A stretch of DNA of 64,000 nt from Blautia wexlerae DSM 19850. GTDB lineage: Bacteria; Bacillota; Clostridia; Lachnospirales; Lachnospiraceae. This document shows, piece after piece, positions 28,287 to 37,270 of the stretch. Both the position numbers and the translations under genes were made by a program. The notes beneath the pieces are model-generated. The model was not told the DNA's origin, made no database searches, and saw nothing but the letters and a program-made list of their open reading frames with translations. Numbering within the stretch: position 1 is the stretch's first letter; every line of letters begins with the position of its first letter. Where the stretch lies: positions 249,501 to 313,500 of the forward strand of contig NZ_CP102267.1 of the NCBI RefSeq assembly GCF_025148125.1, written 5' to 3'.

Positions 28287-29279
28287 ATGAACAGTTTAAA
28301 GAAATTTATAAAATCTACAGCAGGAATGGTATTTATCGTAACCGTTCTTGTTGGAATTGCAGTACATATAGCAACAGGAAACTTTTTTACATCTTATAAC
28401 ATCAGTACACTCTCAAGAGCTGCTTCTTTTGCCATTATTGTTGGTTTTGGACAGACAATTGTACTTCTCACAGGAGGAATCGACCTTTCTGTAGCAACTA
28501 TTGGTCAGGTTTGTGGTATGGCAAGTGCAATTTTTATGGTAAATTATGGAATGAATCCATATCTTGCTATTATCATTGCCAGCCTGATGGGTATCGTTCT
28601 TGGTGCGGTAAACGGTTTCTTTATTGCTTATTTTAAAATGACACCATTTATCGTAACTTTGGCAACTATGCAGATTTATAAAGGTATTGTATACGTTATC
28701 ACGAAAGGTATGCCAATCACAGGTATGCCGGAAAATGCACAGAACCTCGCGAACGGAATTATCGGTGGAGTACTTCCTAAGATTGTTGTTATGATGATCC
28801 TGATTTGTGTGATCCTTACAGTCATGCTTAACAGAACAAAGTTCGGACGTCATATCTACGCACTTGGCGGCAACCGTAAATGTGCAAAGATTGTAGGTAT
28901 CCCTACAGAAAAAGTAGAAATGTTAGTATACTGCCTGAGTGGTCTTCTCGCTGCATTTGCAGGTGTTATGATGGCATGTAAGCTTGCTTCTTTTCAGGCA
29001 AGTATTGGTGAAAGCTGGCAGATGGATTCCATCACAGCAGCAGTACTTGGTGGTACTTCCATGGCAGGTGGTATCGGAACTGTTGTCGGAACTATCTTTG
29101 GTGGTCTCTTAAGCAGTGTTATCAGTACATGTATTACATTGCTGAGAATCTCTTCCTACTGGCAGACAATCGTTACAGGTGCAGTTGTACTGATCGCTGT
29201 ACTCATTGACGCAGTAAAAGATAATCCTGCAATTCAGGAAAAAATTCAGAGAAAACGCAGAAGCAAAGGAAAAAATTAA
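28287..29279 (+). CDS. sugar ABC importer permease, RbsC type
   Basis: A 330-residue membrane protein with eight to ten helices and the RbsC/AraH signature blocks GGIDLS near the start and LGGTSMAGG late. The basic tail is typical. It starts 17 bp after the ATPase gene, behind AGGGGG, and ends the operon at a strong terminator. Confidence 0.9.
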   Translation: MNSLKKFIKSTAGMVFIVTVLVGIAVHIATGNFFTSYNISTLSRAASFAIIVGFGQTIVLLTGGIDLSVATIGQVCGMASAIFMVNYGMNPYLAIIIASLMGIVLGAVNGFFIAYFKMTPFIVTLATMQIYKGIVYVITKGMPITGMPENAQNLANGIIGGVLPKIVVMMILICVILTVMLNRTKFGRHIYALGGNRKCAKIVGIPTEKVEMLVYCLSGLLAAFAGVMMACKLASFQASIGESWQMDSITAAVLGGTSMAGGIGTVVGTIFGGLLSSVISTCITLLRISSYWQTIVTGAVVLIAVLIDAVKDNPAIQEKIQRKRRSKGKN

Positions 29280-29319
29280 GATGCGTAGTTACGCAGCGAA
29301 ATTTAAATTACAGAGAAGA

Positions 29320-29354
29320 AAAAGGCAGTCGGTTTAAATTTCCGACTGCCTTTT
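29320..29354. terminator. bidirectional terminator
   Basis: A perfect 13 bp stem (AAAAGGCAGTCGG with complement) ends both the sugar operon and the convergent Fn3 gene. Confidence 0.92.
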
Positions 29355-29357
29355 GTG

Positions 29358-30368
29358 TTAACGTCCGGAGAGAGACATGGTATATGCGTTTGCAGCTGAT
29401 TTCCAGGTTTTACCTCCGGCTCTTTTGTTTGCAATAACTTTAATTCCGTACTTGACGTTTTTTGTCATATTGGTAAGGGTAAAGGAAGTAGATGTTGTTG
29501 TTCTTACTTTTTTGTAGGAGCCGGTTCCAGGGTATTTTATGTAAACAGCGTAGTTATTTGCACCTGCAACTTTATTCCATTTTACTTTCATGGTACTGTT
29601 GGTGTTTCCGGCTTTCTGAAGAACGATTCCCATGGAAATATATCTGGTGGTCGGTGTTGTGGTTACGTAACGTTTGTTATTCAGAAGAAGGTAAGGATAA
29701 ATTCTTACCTGATAAAAGGTGTTTTTGTTTAACGGCAGGGTAAAGGACGGTCTGCTATAGTATTTGGTGATAAGTTTGTGAGTGGCAGAACTCTGATATA
29801 TAACTTTGTAACCTGAGATAGAGTTTGCCGGATTTACAGTATTCATATTAAAGGTATAACCACCTGCGGATGCGTAAGAGGTTTTGACAGTTACGCGGGA
29901 GTAAAGGGTTGTGCATCCGGCGATGCGTGATGAAATCGATGTTCCGGATGAAGTTAAAGCTGTAATCCTTACTTTGTAGGCTGAGCCTGCTTTTAATTTG
30001 TTGATCCTTGCTTTGTTGCGGCTATTGTCAAAGTAACCAAGCAGTTTGTAGGAACCAGAACTGAAAGGACTGATACTGATTGCGTATTTTGCAGCGTTTG
30101 TAACCGGAGTCCACTGGACAGTCACAGAACTTTCAGAAGCGGCAATCTGTGCGATTCCAGCCTGAGAGGTAAGATAAGAAGCACCTGTAGCCTGCGCGTC
30201 GGAATCATCAACAGAAGGGGTATCCGTTTGTTCCTGAGATAATTCAGCAGACTGTTCGACCGGCATAAGCTGTGCAGTTGCTGCAAAAGCTGTAGCTGCG
30301 GTTGAGAATGTAAGAACTGCGCTGAGAGCGATGCTTGCAAAGAACTTTTTAAAACTTTTTGCTTTCAT
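29358..30368 (-). CDS. secreted fibronectin type III-like protein
   Basis: This 336-residue protein begins with a signal peptide (about 1-32, ending AFAA), then a Gln/Ser/Asp-rich linker to about 65 and roughly three Fn3-type beta domains; VTVQWTPVTNAAKYAI and MKVKWNKVAGANNYAVYI are typical repeat starts. No sortase motif, catalytic domain or cell-wall-binding repeat is seen. It starts at 30368 after AGGAGG. It is probably an exported binding or spacer protein; function unknown. Confidence 0.75.
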   Translation of the reverse strand: MKAKSFKKFFASIALSAVLTFSTAATAFAATAQLMPVEQSAELSQEQTDTPSVDDSDAQATGASYLTSQAGIAQIAASESSVTVQWTPVTNAAKYAISISPFSSGSYKLLGYFDNSRNKARINKLKAGSAYKVRITALTSSGTSISSRIAGCTTLYSRVTVKTSYASAGGYTFNMNTVNPANSISGYKVIYQSSATHKLITKYYSRPSFTLPLNKNTFYQVRIYPYLLLNNKRYVTTTPTTRYISMGIVLQKAGNTNSTMKVKWNKVAGANNYAVYIKYPGTGSYKKVRTTTSTSFTLTNMTKNVKYGIKVIANKRAGGKTWKSAANAYTMSLSGR

Positions 30369-30454
30369 AGTAAAACCTCCTTTTTTGAAGTGCAAAGCGA
30401 GATAAAAAATCGTTTTGCAGATAGTACGCCGGAGCATGCCATCTGAGCAGCTTT

Positions 30455-30506
30455 AAATAATAAAAAAGCTCCGTTAATGTTTGATTTATTGTAACATAAC
30501 GGAGCT
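30455..30506 (-). terminator. terminator of the HicB-like gene
   Basis: On the minus strand a 10 bp stem AGCTCCGTTA/TAACGGAGCT (extendable inside) is followed by TTTTTTATTATTT. Confidence 0.88.
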
Positions 30507-30538
30507 GAATTTCTGTAATTTGTCGTTGCGGGTAGTGG

Positions 30539-30817
30539 TTACTCATCCCATCCGTCATACATACGGATATTGACCTGAATATTTCTTACAATATCTCCCT
30601 CCAGCAGATCCAGATCGGATTCATCGGAAATTGCAGGGAGATCCATTTCATCTTCCATTACTTCTGCATAAATCCAGTTATAAGCAGCCTCGTTTGCATT
30701 ATCGATCGCATCGTCGAGAGTGTCGCCTTCAGCTTCACAACAGGCAAGATCCGGAAAAAATGCTTTATATCTGCCTTCTTCATTTTTGCGGAAAACCGCA
30801 GGATATATAAATTTCAT
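30539..30817 (-). CDS. HicB-like antitoxin-family protein, orphan
   Basis: A 92-residue protein with the HicB partial RNase H-like fold: YPAVFRKNEEGRYKAFFPDLACCEAEGDT matches the family pattern up to the conserved helix with DDAIDNANEAA. HicB proteins neutralise HicA toxins, but no hicA-like ORF lies on either side and the usual C-terminal DNA-binding domain is missing. It may regulate something else. It starts after AAAGGGG. Confidence 0.75.
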   Translation of the reverse strand: MKFIYPAVFRKNEEGRYKAFFPDLACCEAEGDTLDDAIDNANEAAYNWIYAEVMEDEMDLPAISDESDLDLLEGDIVRNIQVNIRMYDGWDE

Positions 30818-30909
30818 TGGTAAGAACCCCTTTCTGCTTTACGTTTATACTTAGAATAGTATATAATACATTCATATATTCATCAAGAAAAAAAAGAGTT
30901 ATTAGTAAC

Positions 30910-30936
30910 GTTACTGAGAACGGGGTGAACAGTAAC
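30910..30936. repeat. R3 repeat fragment
   Basis: GTTACTGAGAACGGGGTGAACAGTAAC matches the end of the R3 repeats at 33194 and 60150, lying 30 bp before the glycosylase start. Confidence 0.55.
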
Positions 30937-30968
30937 ATTGGTAACAGAAGGATAAGGGGTTATATAGT

Positions 30969-31775
30969 ATGCTGACAATAGAAATGGATAATTTTGACCT
31001 GGGGCAGATCTGCAGATCCGGGCAGTGCTTTCGGATGGATCAGATCGGTGATGACCGTTACCGGGTGATTGCGGGAGATAAATATCTGGAACTGACTCAG
31101 GAGAGAGGAATTGTCAATTTCTTTTGTCCGGAAGAAGATTTCATTTTCTTCTGGATCCGGTATTTTGATCTGGATTGTGATTACAGTGAATATATAAACA
31201 TGATCAATCCAAGGGATAAATATCTGACAGCAGCAGGAGAGATGGGAAGCGGAATCCGCATTCTGCAGCAGGATCTGTGGGAGATGATTATTTCATTCCT
31301 GATCTCTCAACAGAATAATATTACAAGAATAAAGAAGTGTATTGAAAATATCAGCCGGGAATTTGGAGTAAGAAAAACAAGCAGCACAGGTGCAGAATAT
31401 TATGCGTTTCCGACTGCAGAGGCACTGGCTTTGGCAACGGAAGAACAGCTTCGGGAGTGCAATCTGGGATACAGAGCAAAATATGTTCTGGATACAGCCA
31501 GAAAAGTCTGTTTCGGAGATATTTCACTTGACAGTCTGCATGATATGACTTATAAAGCTGCACGAAAAGAACTTCTGGGACTGTACGGAGTTGGTGAGAA
31601 AGTAGCTGACTGTATCTGTCTTTTCGGATTGCATCAGCTGGATGCATTTCCTGTAGATACTCACATCCGCCAGGCATTGGATGCCCATTATAAACGGGGA
31701 TTTCCAAACAGACGTTATAAGGGCTGCCGGGGCGTGATGCAGCAGTATATATTTTATTATGAACTGATGAAGTAA
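30969..31775 (+). CDS. 8-oxoguanine DNA glycosylase
   Basis: A 268-residue OGG1-type base excision enzyme. The N-terminal half has FRMDQIGDDRY and SQQNNITRI; the helix-hairpin-helix-GPD motif is LYGVGEKVADCI with the catalytic Lys and the Asp in FPVDTHI. It removes oxidised guanine from DNA and nicks the strand. The start follows AAGGGG. Endonuclease III lies 0.6 kb away on the other strand, so two DNA repair genes are near each other but not in one operon. Confidence 0.9.
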   Translation: MLTIEMDNFDLGQICRSGQCFRMDQIGDDRYRVIAGDKYLELTQERGIVNFFCPEEDFIFFWIRYFDLDCDYSEYINMINPRDKYLTAAGEMGSGIRILQQDLWEMIISFLISQQNNITRIKKCIENISREFGVRKTSSTGAEYYAFPTAEALALATEEQLRECNLGYRAKYVLDTARKVCFGDISLDSLHDMTYKAARKELLGLYGVGEKVADCICLFGLHQLDAFPVDTHIRQALDAHYKRGFPNRRYKGCRGVMQQYIFYYELMK

Positions 31776-31843
31776 CAATTCTGCAGATAACGATGGAATA
31801 GTTATTTGATGAAGGTCAGAAAATAAAGAGGAGGAATGTTATT

Positions 31844-32134
31844 ATGGAAATCGGAGCAATGTTAGACGAATTAAGAGAAAAAGCATTGAAAGACCGTAAC
31901 ATCTGGCAGGAACTGATGGACACCAGAAAGGCAGAACAGCCGCTTGCCGCTTTCTGCGCGAAGTGCCGGGAACTGGGATATCAGATTTATGAGATGGATC
32001 TGATCACAGCTGGAGAAGAATTTTATGCTACCATGCGAAGAAGTACTAACGGTGGAGGTGAAAATTCTCCGAAGCTTGCAGGGGAAGACGATTTCTATGA
32101 ACTTTTCTTCGCAAGCCTTGAGGAGCACATTTAG
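31844..32134 (+). CDS. small Nif11-like protein
   Basis: A 96-residue acidic protein. The first 60 residues (LREKALKDRNIW to ELGYQIYEMDL) resemble the Nif11 domain found in some RiPP leader peptides and in stand-alone small proteins; the tail holds a STNGGGENSPK stretch. No peptide-modifying enzyme, protease or exporter is near, so a precursor role is not supported. It starts after GAGGAG. Assignment by eye only. Confidence 0.5.
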   Translation: MEIGAMLDELREKALKDRNIWQELMDTRKAEQPLAAFCAKCRELGYQIYEMDLITAGEEFYATMRRSTNGGGENSPKLAGEDDFYELFFASLEEHI

Positions 32135-32162
32135 GCAAATAAGAAAGTCCTCATCTGCTGAG

Positions 32163-32328
32163 CTAGAGTGTGTCTGAAAAATCATTCCCGCAATCTGCAC
32201 GCCCCACTTTGCGGGATATTTCACCCGAATTCAGTTGCCGTAGTCCACTACGGCGCCCTCATCCGGGCAAAATATCCCACAAATTGTGACGCACATCTTG
32301 CAGAAAGCCTTTTTCAGACACGCTCTAG
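32163..32328. repeat. R2 palindromic repeat, 166 bp copy
   Basis: Ends pair as CTAGAGTGTGTCTGAAAAA and, reversed, CTAGAGCGTGTCTGAAAAA. Inside are a GCCGTAG/CTACGGC hairpin and a CGGGATATTT...AAATATCCC-like pairing. A shortened relative is at 33110 and a fragment at 34657. It lies downstream of the Nif11-like gene, convergent with nth. Confidence 0.8.
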
Positions 32329-32412
32329 TTAAAGAAACACAGAGATGGGGATTTTCTTTGGGATAATGTGTATAATGGTATAGATTATTTTGGTTATATG
32401 TGTATAAAGTAA

Positions 32413-33060
32413 TTATTCCTGGCTGTCTACACCATTTTTTTCACAGATATCATTCAGACAGCACCTGTCACAGTAAGGTTTAGTGCGTGCTGTACAGACA
32501 TCGCGGCCATGATTGACCAGGCGGTGACAGAGATCATTGCCTTCTTCGGGCGGAATGATCTTCCATAAAGCCATTTCTACTTTCTTAGGTTCTTTCATAT
32601 TATCGACCAGACCGATGCGGTTGGAGAGACGGATGCAATGGGTATCTGTCACGATCGCCGGTTTGCCGAATACATCTCCCATAATCAGATTGGCACTCTT
32701 TCTTCCAACTCCGGGAAGCTTCAGCAGAGCATCAAAATCCCCGGGAACATTGTCATGATACTGTTCGTGGAGGATTTTCATGCAGGCACTGATATCTCTT
32801 GCTTTACTCTTACCCAGACCACAGGGACGTACGATTGCTTCGATATCTGCAACATCTGCATTTGCAAGAGCTTCTACAGTAGGAAACTTTGCATACAGAT
32901 CCTGTACAACTACATTTACTCTTGCATCTGTACACTGTGCAGCCAGACGCACACTTACCAGTAATTTCCATGCATTATCATAATCCAGAGTGCAGTCTGC
33001 ATCAGGATATTCCTTTTTTAACCGTTCAATGACCTCGAGAGCCAGTTCCTGTTTTGTCAT
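32413..33060 (-). CDS. nth: endonuclease III
   Basis: A 215-residue DNA glycosylase/AP lyase that removes oxidised pyrimidines. It has the HhH motif LPGVGRKSAN with the catalytic Lys, VTDTHC with the Asp, and the 4Fe-4S cluster cysteines near the C terminus (CTARTKPYCDRCCLNDIC). It is flanked by two copies of the R2 repeat in the same orientation. Confidence 0.95.
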   Translation of the reverse strand: MTKQELALEVIERLKKEYPDADCTLDYDNAWKLLVSVRLAAQCTDARVNVVVQDLYAKFPTVEALANADVADIEAIVRPCGLGKSKARDISACMKILHEQYHDNVPGDFDALLKLPGVGRKSANLIMGDVFGKPAIVTDTHCIRLSNRIGLVDNMKEPKKVEMALWKIIPPEEGNDLCHRLVNHGRDVCTARTKPYCDRCCLNDICEKNGVDSQE

Positions 33061-33109
33061 AAGTGTTCTATCTCCATTCTGCTGATATTTTATATTTGTT
33101 TTTCCTCAG

Positions 33110-33179
33110 GTGTATTTGAAAAATCATTCTCACAAATCATGACACACATCTTGCGAAAAACATTTTTCAAACACGTTCT
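33110..33179. repeat. R2 palindromic repeat, 70 bp internal-deletion copy
   Basis: Begins TGTATTTGAAAAATCATTCT and ends TTTTTCAAACACGTTCT, matching both ends of the 166 bp R2 copy but lacking its middle 95 bp; the GACACACATCTTGC segment is shared. Confidence 0.75.
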
Positions 33180-33193
33180 TTTATTTCAGATGA

Positions 33194-33336
33194 GTTACTG
33201 TTTACTCTGTTCTCAGTAACGCAGCCAAAATTCATTCCAGATTGCCTGCGGCAATGGGATTTTGGCTTGTATGTCTCGGGATTTTGGCATATTTATGCTA
33301 AAACACCTCGCAGAATAGTGATATGTGAACAGTAAC
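33194..33336. repeat. R3 palindromic repeat, 143 bp copy
   Basis: Starts GTTACTGTTTACTCTGTTCT and ends GTGAACAGTAAC. Its interior (CCAAAATTCATTCCAGATTG, then TGTCTCGGGATTTTGGCAT) is nearly identical to the reversed copy at 60150, which is also 143 bp long. Confidence 0.85.
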
Positions 33337-33372
33337 CAGTAATCATACGACACTATAATAACACAAACAACA

Positions 33373-33432
33373 CCCTCTTGCATTTCCAATTTCCCTATAT
33401 TAAAATAAAACTAACCATTGTAAACAAGAGGG
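33373..33432 (+). promoter_or_regulatory. inverted repeat that can mask the MBL-gene ribosome binding site
   Basis: CCCTCTTG (33373-33380) is perfectly complementary to CAAGAGGG (33425-33432), which contains the AGAGGG site of the next gene. If the upstream arm is transcribed, the site could be hidden. Confidence 0.4.
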
Positions 33433-33438
33433 AAAAGA

Positions 33439-34650
33439 ATGAAGGTACGAATGTATAATGTAGGTTTCGGAGACTGCTTCTGTCTCCGGGACAGAAAGAA
33501 GAGTCTGCTGGTAGATTTCGGAACAAATAACAGCAGGATAGAGGGGCGCCCCAGAAGAGAAATATTTGATGTGATCATCTCAGATCTGTCTACGATCAAG
33601 AGTAAAAATCTGCTCCTGACACATTTTCATATGGATCATCTGTCAGGGCTTCTTTATATGATGAAGAAAAAAGATATTTCTGTTGACTTTGGGAAAATTT
33701 ATCTTCCCGATGTTTTTTCAAAAAAAGAAATGAGCAGAACACTGGTGCTGCTGCTTCTGGCAGATTTGTTAAAAGAATCCGGATTGCCAAGCCGTCAGGT
33801 CAGCCTGTTTGCACTGGTGGATGCACTTCTGGAGAATAAACAGAACGTGGAACTGTTAAGCAGGGGAAAACTGTTTGAAAACAAATATCAGGCACTCTGG
33901 CCGGATACAGATGTAATCCGGAAGGAGACGGACGAAGTCTATAACAGAATCTGTGAAGACGGGAAATTTAAAGAAGTAATGGATGTCCTGCTTGAATTTG
34001 CAGAGAAACTGAGACTGATCGTATGGTCTATGACTGCTGAAGGCAATAAACCGGCGGAAACTGTGGAAAAAGAAACAGATTTAACAGCATCTGAGCTGAC
34101 AGAACAGCCGGAGGTTCGTCAGAAAATTATCCGGGCATATGTGTATGAGCGTGAATTTCGCAGAATCAAAGCACTTCCTGATTTTAAGAAACTGCTGGCA
34201 TGGCTGAATGAGAATCAGATAAATCTGCGGCAGTTCAAGCATAAGATCAGTATTGTGTTCCAGAATGCCAGAGACGGAGAATTAAATCTTTTGTTTACCG
34301 GGGATGCACAGCCTGAGCATCTGAAAATGATCGCAGAGAATTATGATGGAAAATTGCCATTATACGAACATTACTGGTGTATCAAGGTGCCCCATCATGG
34401 AACACAGGGACATTATTTTGATTTCTCTCAGTATGAACCTGAAAATATGCTAATCTCTAATGGAATCCATTTTGCCAACAGCAAGAAAGAGTCAAAAGAA
34501 CTCCGTACCTCACCGCTTTATGGAGGATTGTTCTATATTCCGGATACCCATATGTACTGTTCAAACTGTGACTGCTGTGACAGTTACGAGAACGGATGCT
34601 CCTGCAAGGAGGCGGATGTTATATCTCCAGCTTATTACAAGGATATATAA
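33439..34650 (+). CDS. metallo-beta-lactamase-fold hydrolase with Cys-rich tail
   Basis: A 403-residue protein with the zinc motif THFHMDHLSG (His62, His64, Asp66, His67) and later FTGD and KVPHHG, as in ComEC/Rec2-like hydrolases. The middle (about 110-260) is an insertion of charged helices. The last 30 residues contain six Cys (CSNCDCCDSYENGCSC), a possible second metal site. No membrane segment or partner gene is seen. It may be a nuclease or phosphodiesterase; function unknown. Confidence 0.7.
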   Translation: MKVRMYNVGFGDCFCLRDRKKSLLVDFGTNNSRIEGRPRREIFDVIISDLSTIKSKNLLLTHFHMDHLSGLLYMMKKKDISVDFGKIYLPDVFSKKEMSRTLVLLLLADLLKESGLPSRQVSLFALVDALLENKQNVELLSRGKLFENKYQALWPDTDVIRKETDEVYNRICEDGKFKEVMDVLLEFAEKLRLIVWSMTAEGNKPAETVEKETDLTASELTEQPEVRQKIIRAYVYEREFRRIKALPDFKKLLAWLNENQINLRQFKHKISIVFQNARDGELNLLFTGDAQPEHLKMIAENYDGKLPLYEHYWCIKVPHHGTQGHYFDFSQYEPENMLISNGIHFANSKKESKELRTSPLYGGLFYIPDTHMYCSNCDCCDSYENGCSCKEADVISPAYYKDI

Positions 34651-34656
34651 AGCGGT

Positions 34657-34684
34657 ATATTTTGCTCGAATTCGGTTGCCGTAG
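34657..34684. repeat. R2 repeat fragment
   Basis: TTGCTCGAATTCGGTTGCC and the following GTAG match the centre of the 166 bp R2 copy (near 32220-32245). Confidence 0.5.
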
Positions 34685-34744
34685 TTATAGTCTGATTTGA
34701 TTAAAATTAACATAGTGAGAGATTTTTATGACCTGATAAATATA

Positions 34745-34800
34745 AAACAGCAGACATCTGTATATTCCATTGAATATACAATGCCTGCTGTTTGCTTTTT
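34745..34800. terminator. terminator between MBL hydrolase and glgP
   Basis: AAACAGCAG/CTGCTGTTT with an inner TGTATATTC/GAATATACA stem, followed on the plus strand by a T run. It serves the two convergent genes. Confidence 0.88.
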
Positions 34801-34832
34801 ACAGAATTTATATGATCATAAATTTTATTGGA

Positions 34833-37100
34833 TTATTTTGCCGGTGTCAGGTGCCAGATATCGTTGTTGTACTGCTCGATAGTTCTGTCAGAAGAGAAGA
34901 ATCCGGCTTTTGCAATATTAACCAGCATCTTCTTTGCCCATGTTTTTCTGTCTGCGTAATCAGCCAGTGCCTGATCTTTTTTCTCAACATAATCGTTGAA
35001 GTCAAGCAGTGTCATAAACCAGTCTTTGCTTACCAGTTCGTGGTGCAGTCTTTCCAGATTTTCTTTGTGGCCAAGTGCCAGCATCTTTTCGCTTACGATG
35101 AAGTCAACACATTCTTTGATGCGTTTGTCATTTTCATAAATATCTCTGGAGCAGTAGTCTGCTTTCTCATAATGTTCGATAACTTTCTCACTGGATTCAC
35201 CGAAGATATAGATGTTATCTTTGCCAACCAGTTCGCTGATTTCAACGTTAGCGCCATCCATAGTTCCCAGAGTAACAGCACCGTTCAGCATGAACTTCAT
35301 GTTACCTGTACCACTTGCCTCTTTGGAAGCCAGGGAGATCTGCTCGGAAATATCGCATGCAGGGAATAATTTCTCAGCTGCAGATACATTATAGTTCTCA
35401 ACCATAACAAGCTTCATGTATGGTGCAACTTCCGGATCATCTTTGATAAGATCCTGAAGTGTGAGCAGAAGATGAATGATATCCTTTGCGATCACATAAG
35501 CAGGAGCTGCTTTTGCACCGAAGATAAAGGTTACAGGCTGAGATGGTTTTTTGCCACCCTTAATCTCCAGATATTTGCTGATGATGTACAGAGCATTTAA
35601 CTGCTGGCGTTTGTACTCATGGAGACGTTTGATCTGGATATCATAGATGCTGTTCTCATTAATTTCAACACCTGTGTTAGAGAGGATAAATTCTTTACAG
35701 GTTTTCTTAGCTTCTGTTTTGATCTCAAGAAGCTTGTTCAGAACTGCCTCATCATCCTTATATTTCAGGAGATTTTCCAGAGCAGTTGCATTTGTTTTAA
35801 ACTCATCACCGATCAGAGAGGTAATATAGTCTGTCAGCGGATGATTGCAGTGCATTAACCAGCGGCGGAATGTGATACCGTTAGTTTTGTTGTTGAATTT
35901 CTCCGGATAAATATCATAGAAAGCTTTCAGCTCGCTTGTTTTCAGGATTTCTGTATGCAGGGCAGCAACACCGTTGATGGAGAATCCATAGTGGATATCC
36001 ATATGTGCCATGTGAACCAGGTTGTTCTTGTCGATGATGGCTACATTTTCCTGAGGATATTTTGCTTTGATCTTTTCATCCAGCTTTTCGATGATTGGTA
36101 CAAGGTGAGGAACTACATCAAGAAGGTAGTCCATTGGCCATTTTTCCAGAGCCTCTGCAAGGATGGTATGGTTTGTGTAAGCACATACTTTGGATACGAT
36201 TTCAGCAGCTTCATCAAAGGCGATTCCACGTTCTGTCAGGAGACGGATCAGTTCAGGAATGATCATACTTGGGTGAGTATCGTTGATCTGGATCACTGCG
36301 TAGTCTGCAAGGTCATGCAGGTTGCAGCCTTTCTTTGTTGCCTCGTCAAGAATGAACTGTGCAGCATTGGATACCATGAAGTACTGCTGGAAGATACGGA
36401 GTTTACGTCCGTCATCATCGCTGTCATCCGGATACAGGAACAGTGTCAGGTTGTGAAGGATGTCCTTTTTGTTAAAGGAAATTCCATCGTGAACCATAGA
36501 TTCGTCTGCCAGATCGATGTCAAATAAGTGCAGATGAATGGATTTGTTATTGTAGCCTGCAACGTCGATATCGTACAGGGAAGATTTCAGTGAGAATCCG
36601 CGGAACGGTACAGTATAGGAAACACCTGCAGGTGTGAGCCAGCTGTGTTTTTCAATCCATGGGTTCGGAGTTTCTTTCTGAAGTCTGTTCTCAAAGAGCT
36701 GTTTGAACAGTCCGAGGTGATAGTTCAGACCAATACCTTCGCCCGGAAGTCCCAGAGTTGCGATAGAATCCAGGAAGCATGCTGCCAGACGTCCAAGACC
36801 GCCGTTACCAAGAGATGGTTCCGGTTCAACTTCTTCGATAGCAGCGATTTCTTTGCCGTTTTCTTTTAAGAATTTAGCAACATCATCGTAGATTCCAAGG
36901 TTGATCAGGTTGTTGGATAATAATTTACCGATCAGGAATTCAGCGGAAATATAATAAATCTTCTTCTTTCCGTCCTGATAGCCTCTTTCGAAGAGCTGGT
37001 TCTTTGTATAGATTAATAATGCATTGTAGATTTCTTCGTCTGTGCACTGACGTGCGTTTTTCTTATACAGGTCGTAGATGAGTTTTTCTAAAGTTTCCAT
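34833..37100 (-). CDS. glgP: glycogen/starch/alpha-glucan phosphorylase
   Basis: A 755-residue phosphorylase that releases glucose-1-phosphate from alpha-glucans. It shows [13 protein letters not shown] near 95, IQINDTHP, and the pyridoxal-phosphate Lys motif [14 protein letters not shown] with TMDGANVEI. It lacks the long N-terminal regulatory extension of eukaryotic forms. It starts after AAGGGAG and lies about 170 bp downstream of an AraC regulator gene on the same strand; the gap has a perfect AAGAGAA-G-TTCTCTT palindrome at 37198-37212. Confidence 0.96.
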   Translation of the reverse strand: METLEKLIYDLYKKNARQCTDEEIYNALLIYTKNQLFERGYQDGKKKIYYISAEFLIGKLLSNNLINLGIYDDVAKFLKENGKEIAAIEEVEPEPSLGNGGLGRLAACFLDSIATLGLPGEGIGLNYHLGLFKQLFENRLQKETPNPWIEKHSWLTPAGVSYTVPFRGFSLKSSLYDIDVAGYNNKSIHLHLFDIDLADESMVHDGISFNKKDILHNLTLFLYPDDSDDDGRKLRIFQQYFMVSNAAQFILDEATKKGCNLHDLADYAVIQINDTHPSMIIPELIRLLTERGIAFDEAAEIVSKVCAYTNHTILAEALEKWPMDYLLDVVPHLVPIIEKLDEKIKAKYPQENVAIIDKNNLVHMAHMDIHYGFSINGVAALHTEILKTSELKAFYDIYPEKFNNKTNGITFRRWLMHCNHPLTDYITSLIGDEFKTNATALENLLKYKDDEAVLNKLLEIKTEAKKTCKEFILSNTGVEINENSIYDIQIKRLHEYKRQQLNALYIISKYLEIKGGKKPSQPVTFIFGAKAAPAYVIAKDIIHLLLTLQDLIKDDPEVAPYMKLVMVENYNVSAAEKLFPACDISEQISLASKEASGTGNMKFMLNGAVTLGTMDGANVEISELVGKDNIYIFGESSEKVIEHYEKADYCSRDIYENDKRIKECVDFIVSEKMLALGHKENLERLHHELVSKDWFMTLLDFNDYVEKKDQALADYADRKTWAKKMLVNIAKAGFFSSDRTIEQYNNDIWHLTPAK

Positions 37101-37270
37101 CGTAATCTCCCTTTCTGAAATGAATATGTGTTTTTTTATGAGTTAGATTGCTTATTTTTTAGTTTTGAATAGTGTATTGTTTTTGATTTATATCAGGAAG
37201 AGAAGTTCTCTTGCTGACATCTATAACTATATCAGCAGTCTATTAAAAAAAATACAACAAAATTGCGATT

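Noticed and set aside
30539..30817. HicAB toxin-antitoxin system
   Set aside because: Only a HicB-like protein is present; no HicA-like ORF on either side.
31844..32134. RiPP biosynthesis cluster
   Set aside because: A Nif11-like protein alone is not enough; there is no modifying enzyme, protease or exporter nearby.
35955..36527. 190-codon plus-strand frame inside glgP
   Set aside because: Antisense shadow of a clear glycogen phosphorylase; no independent signals.
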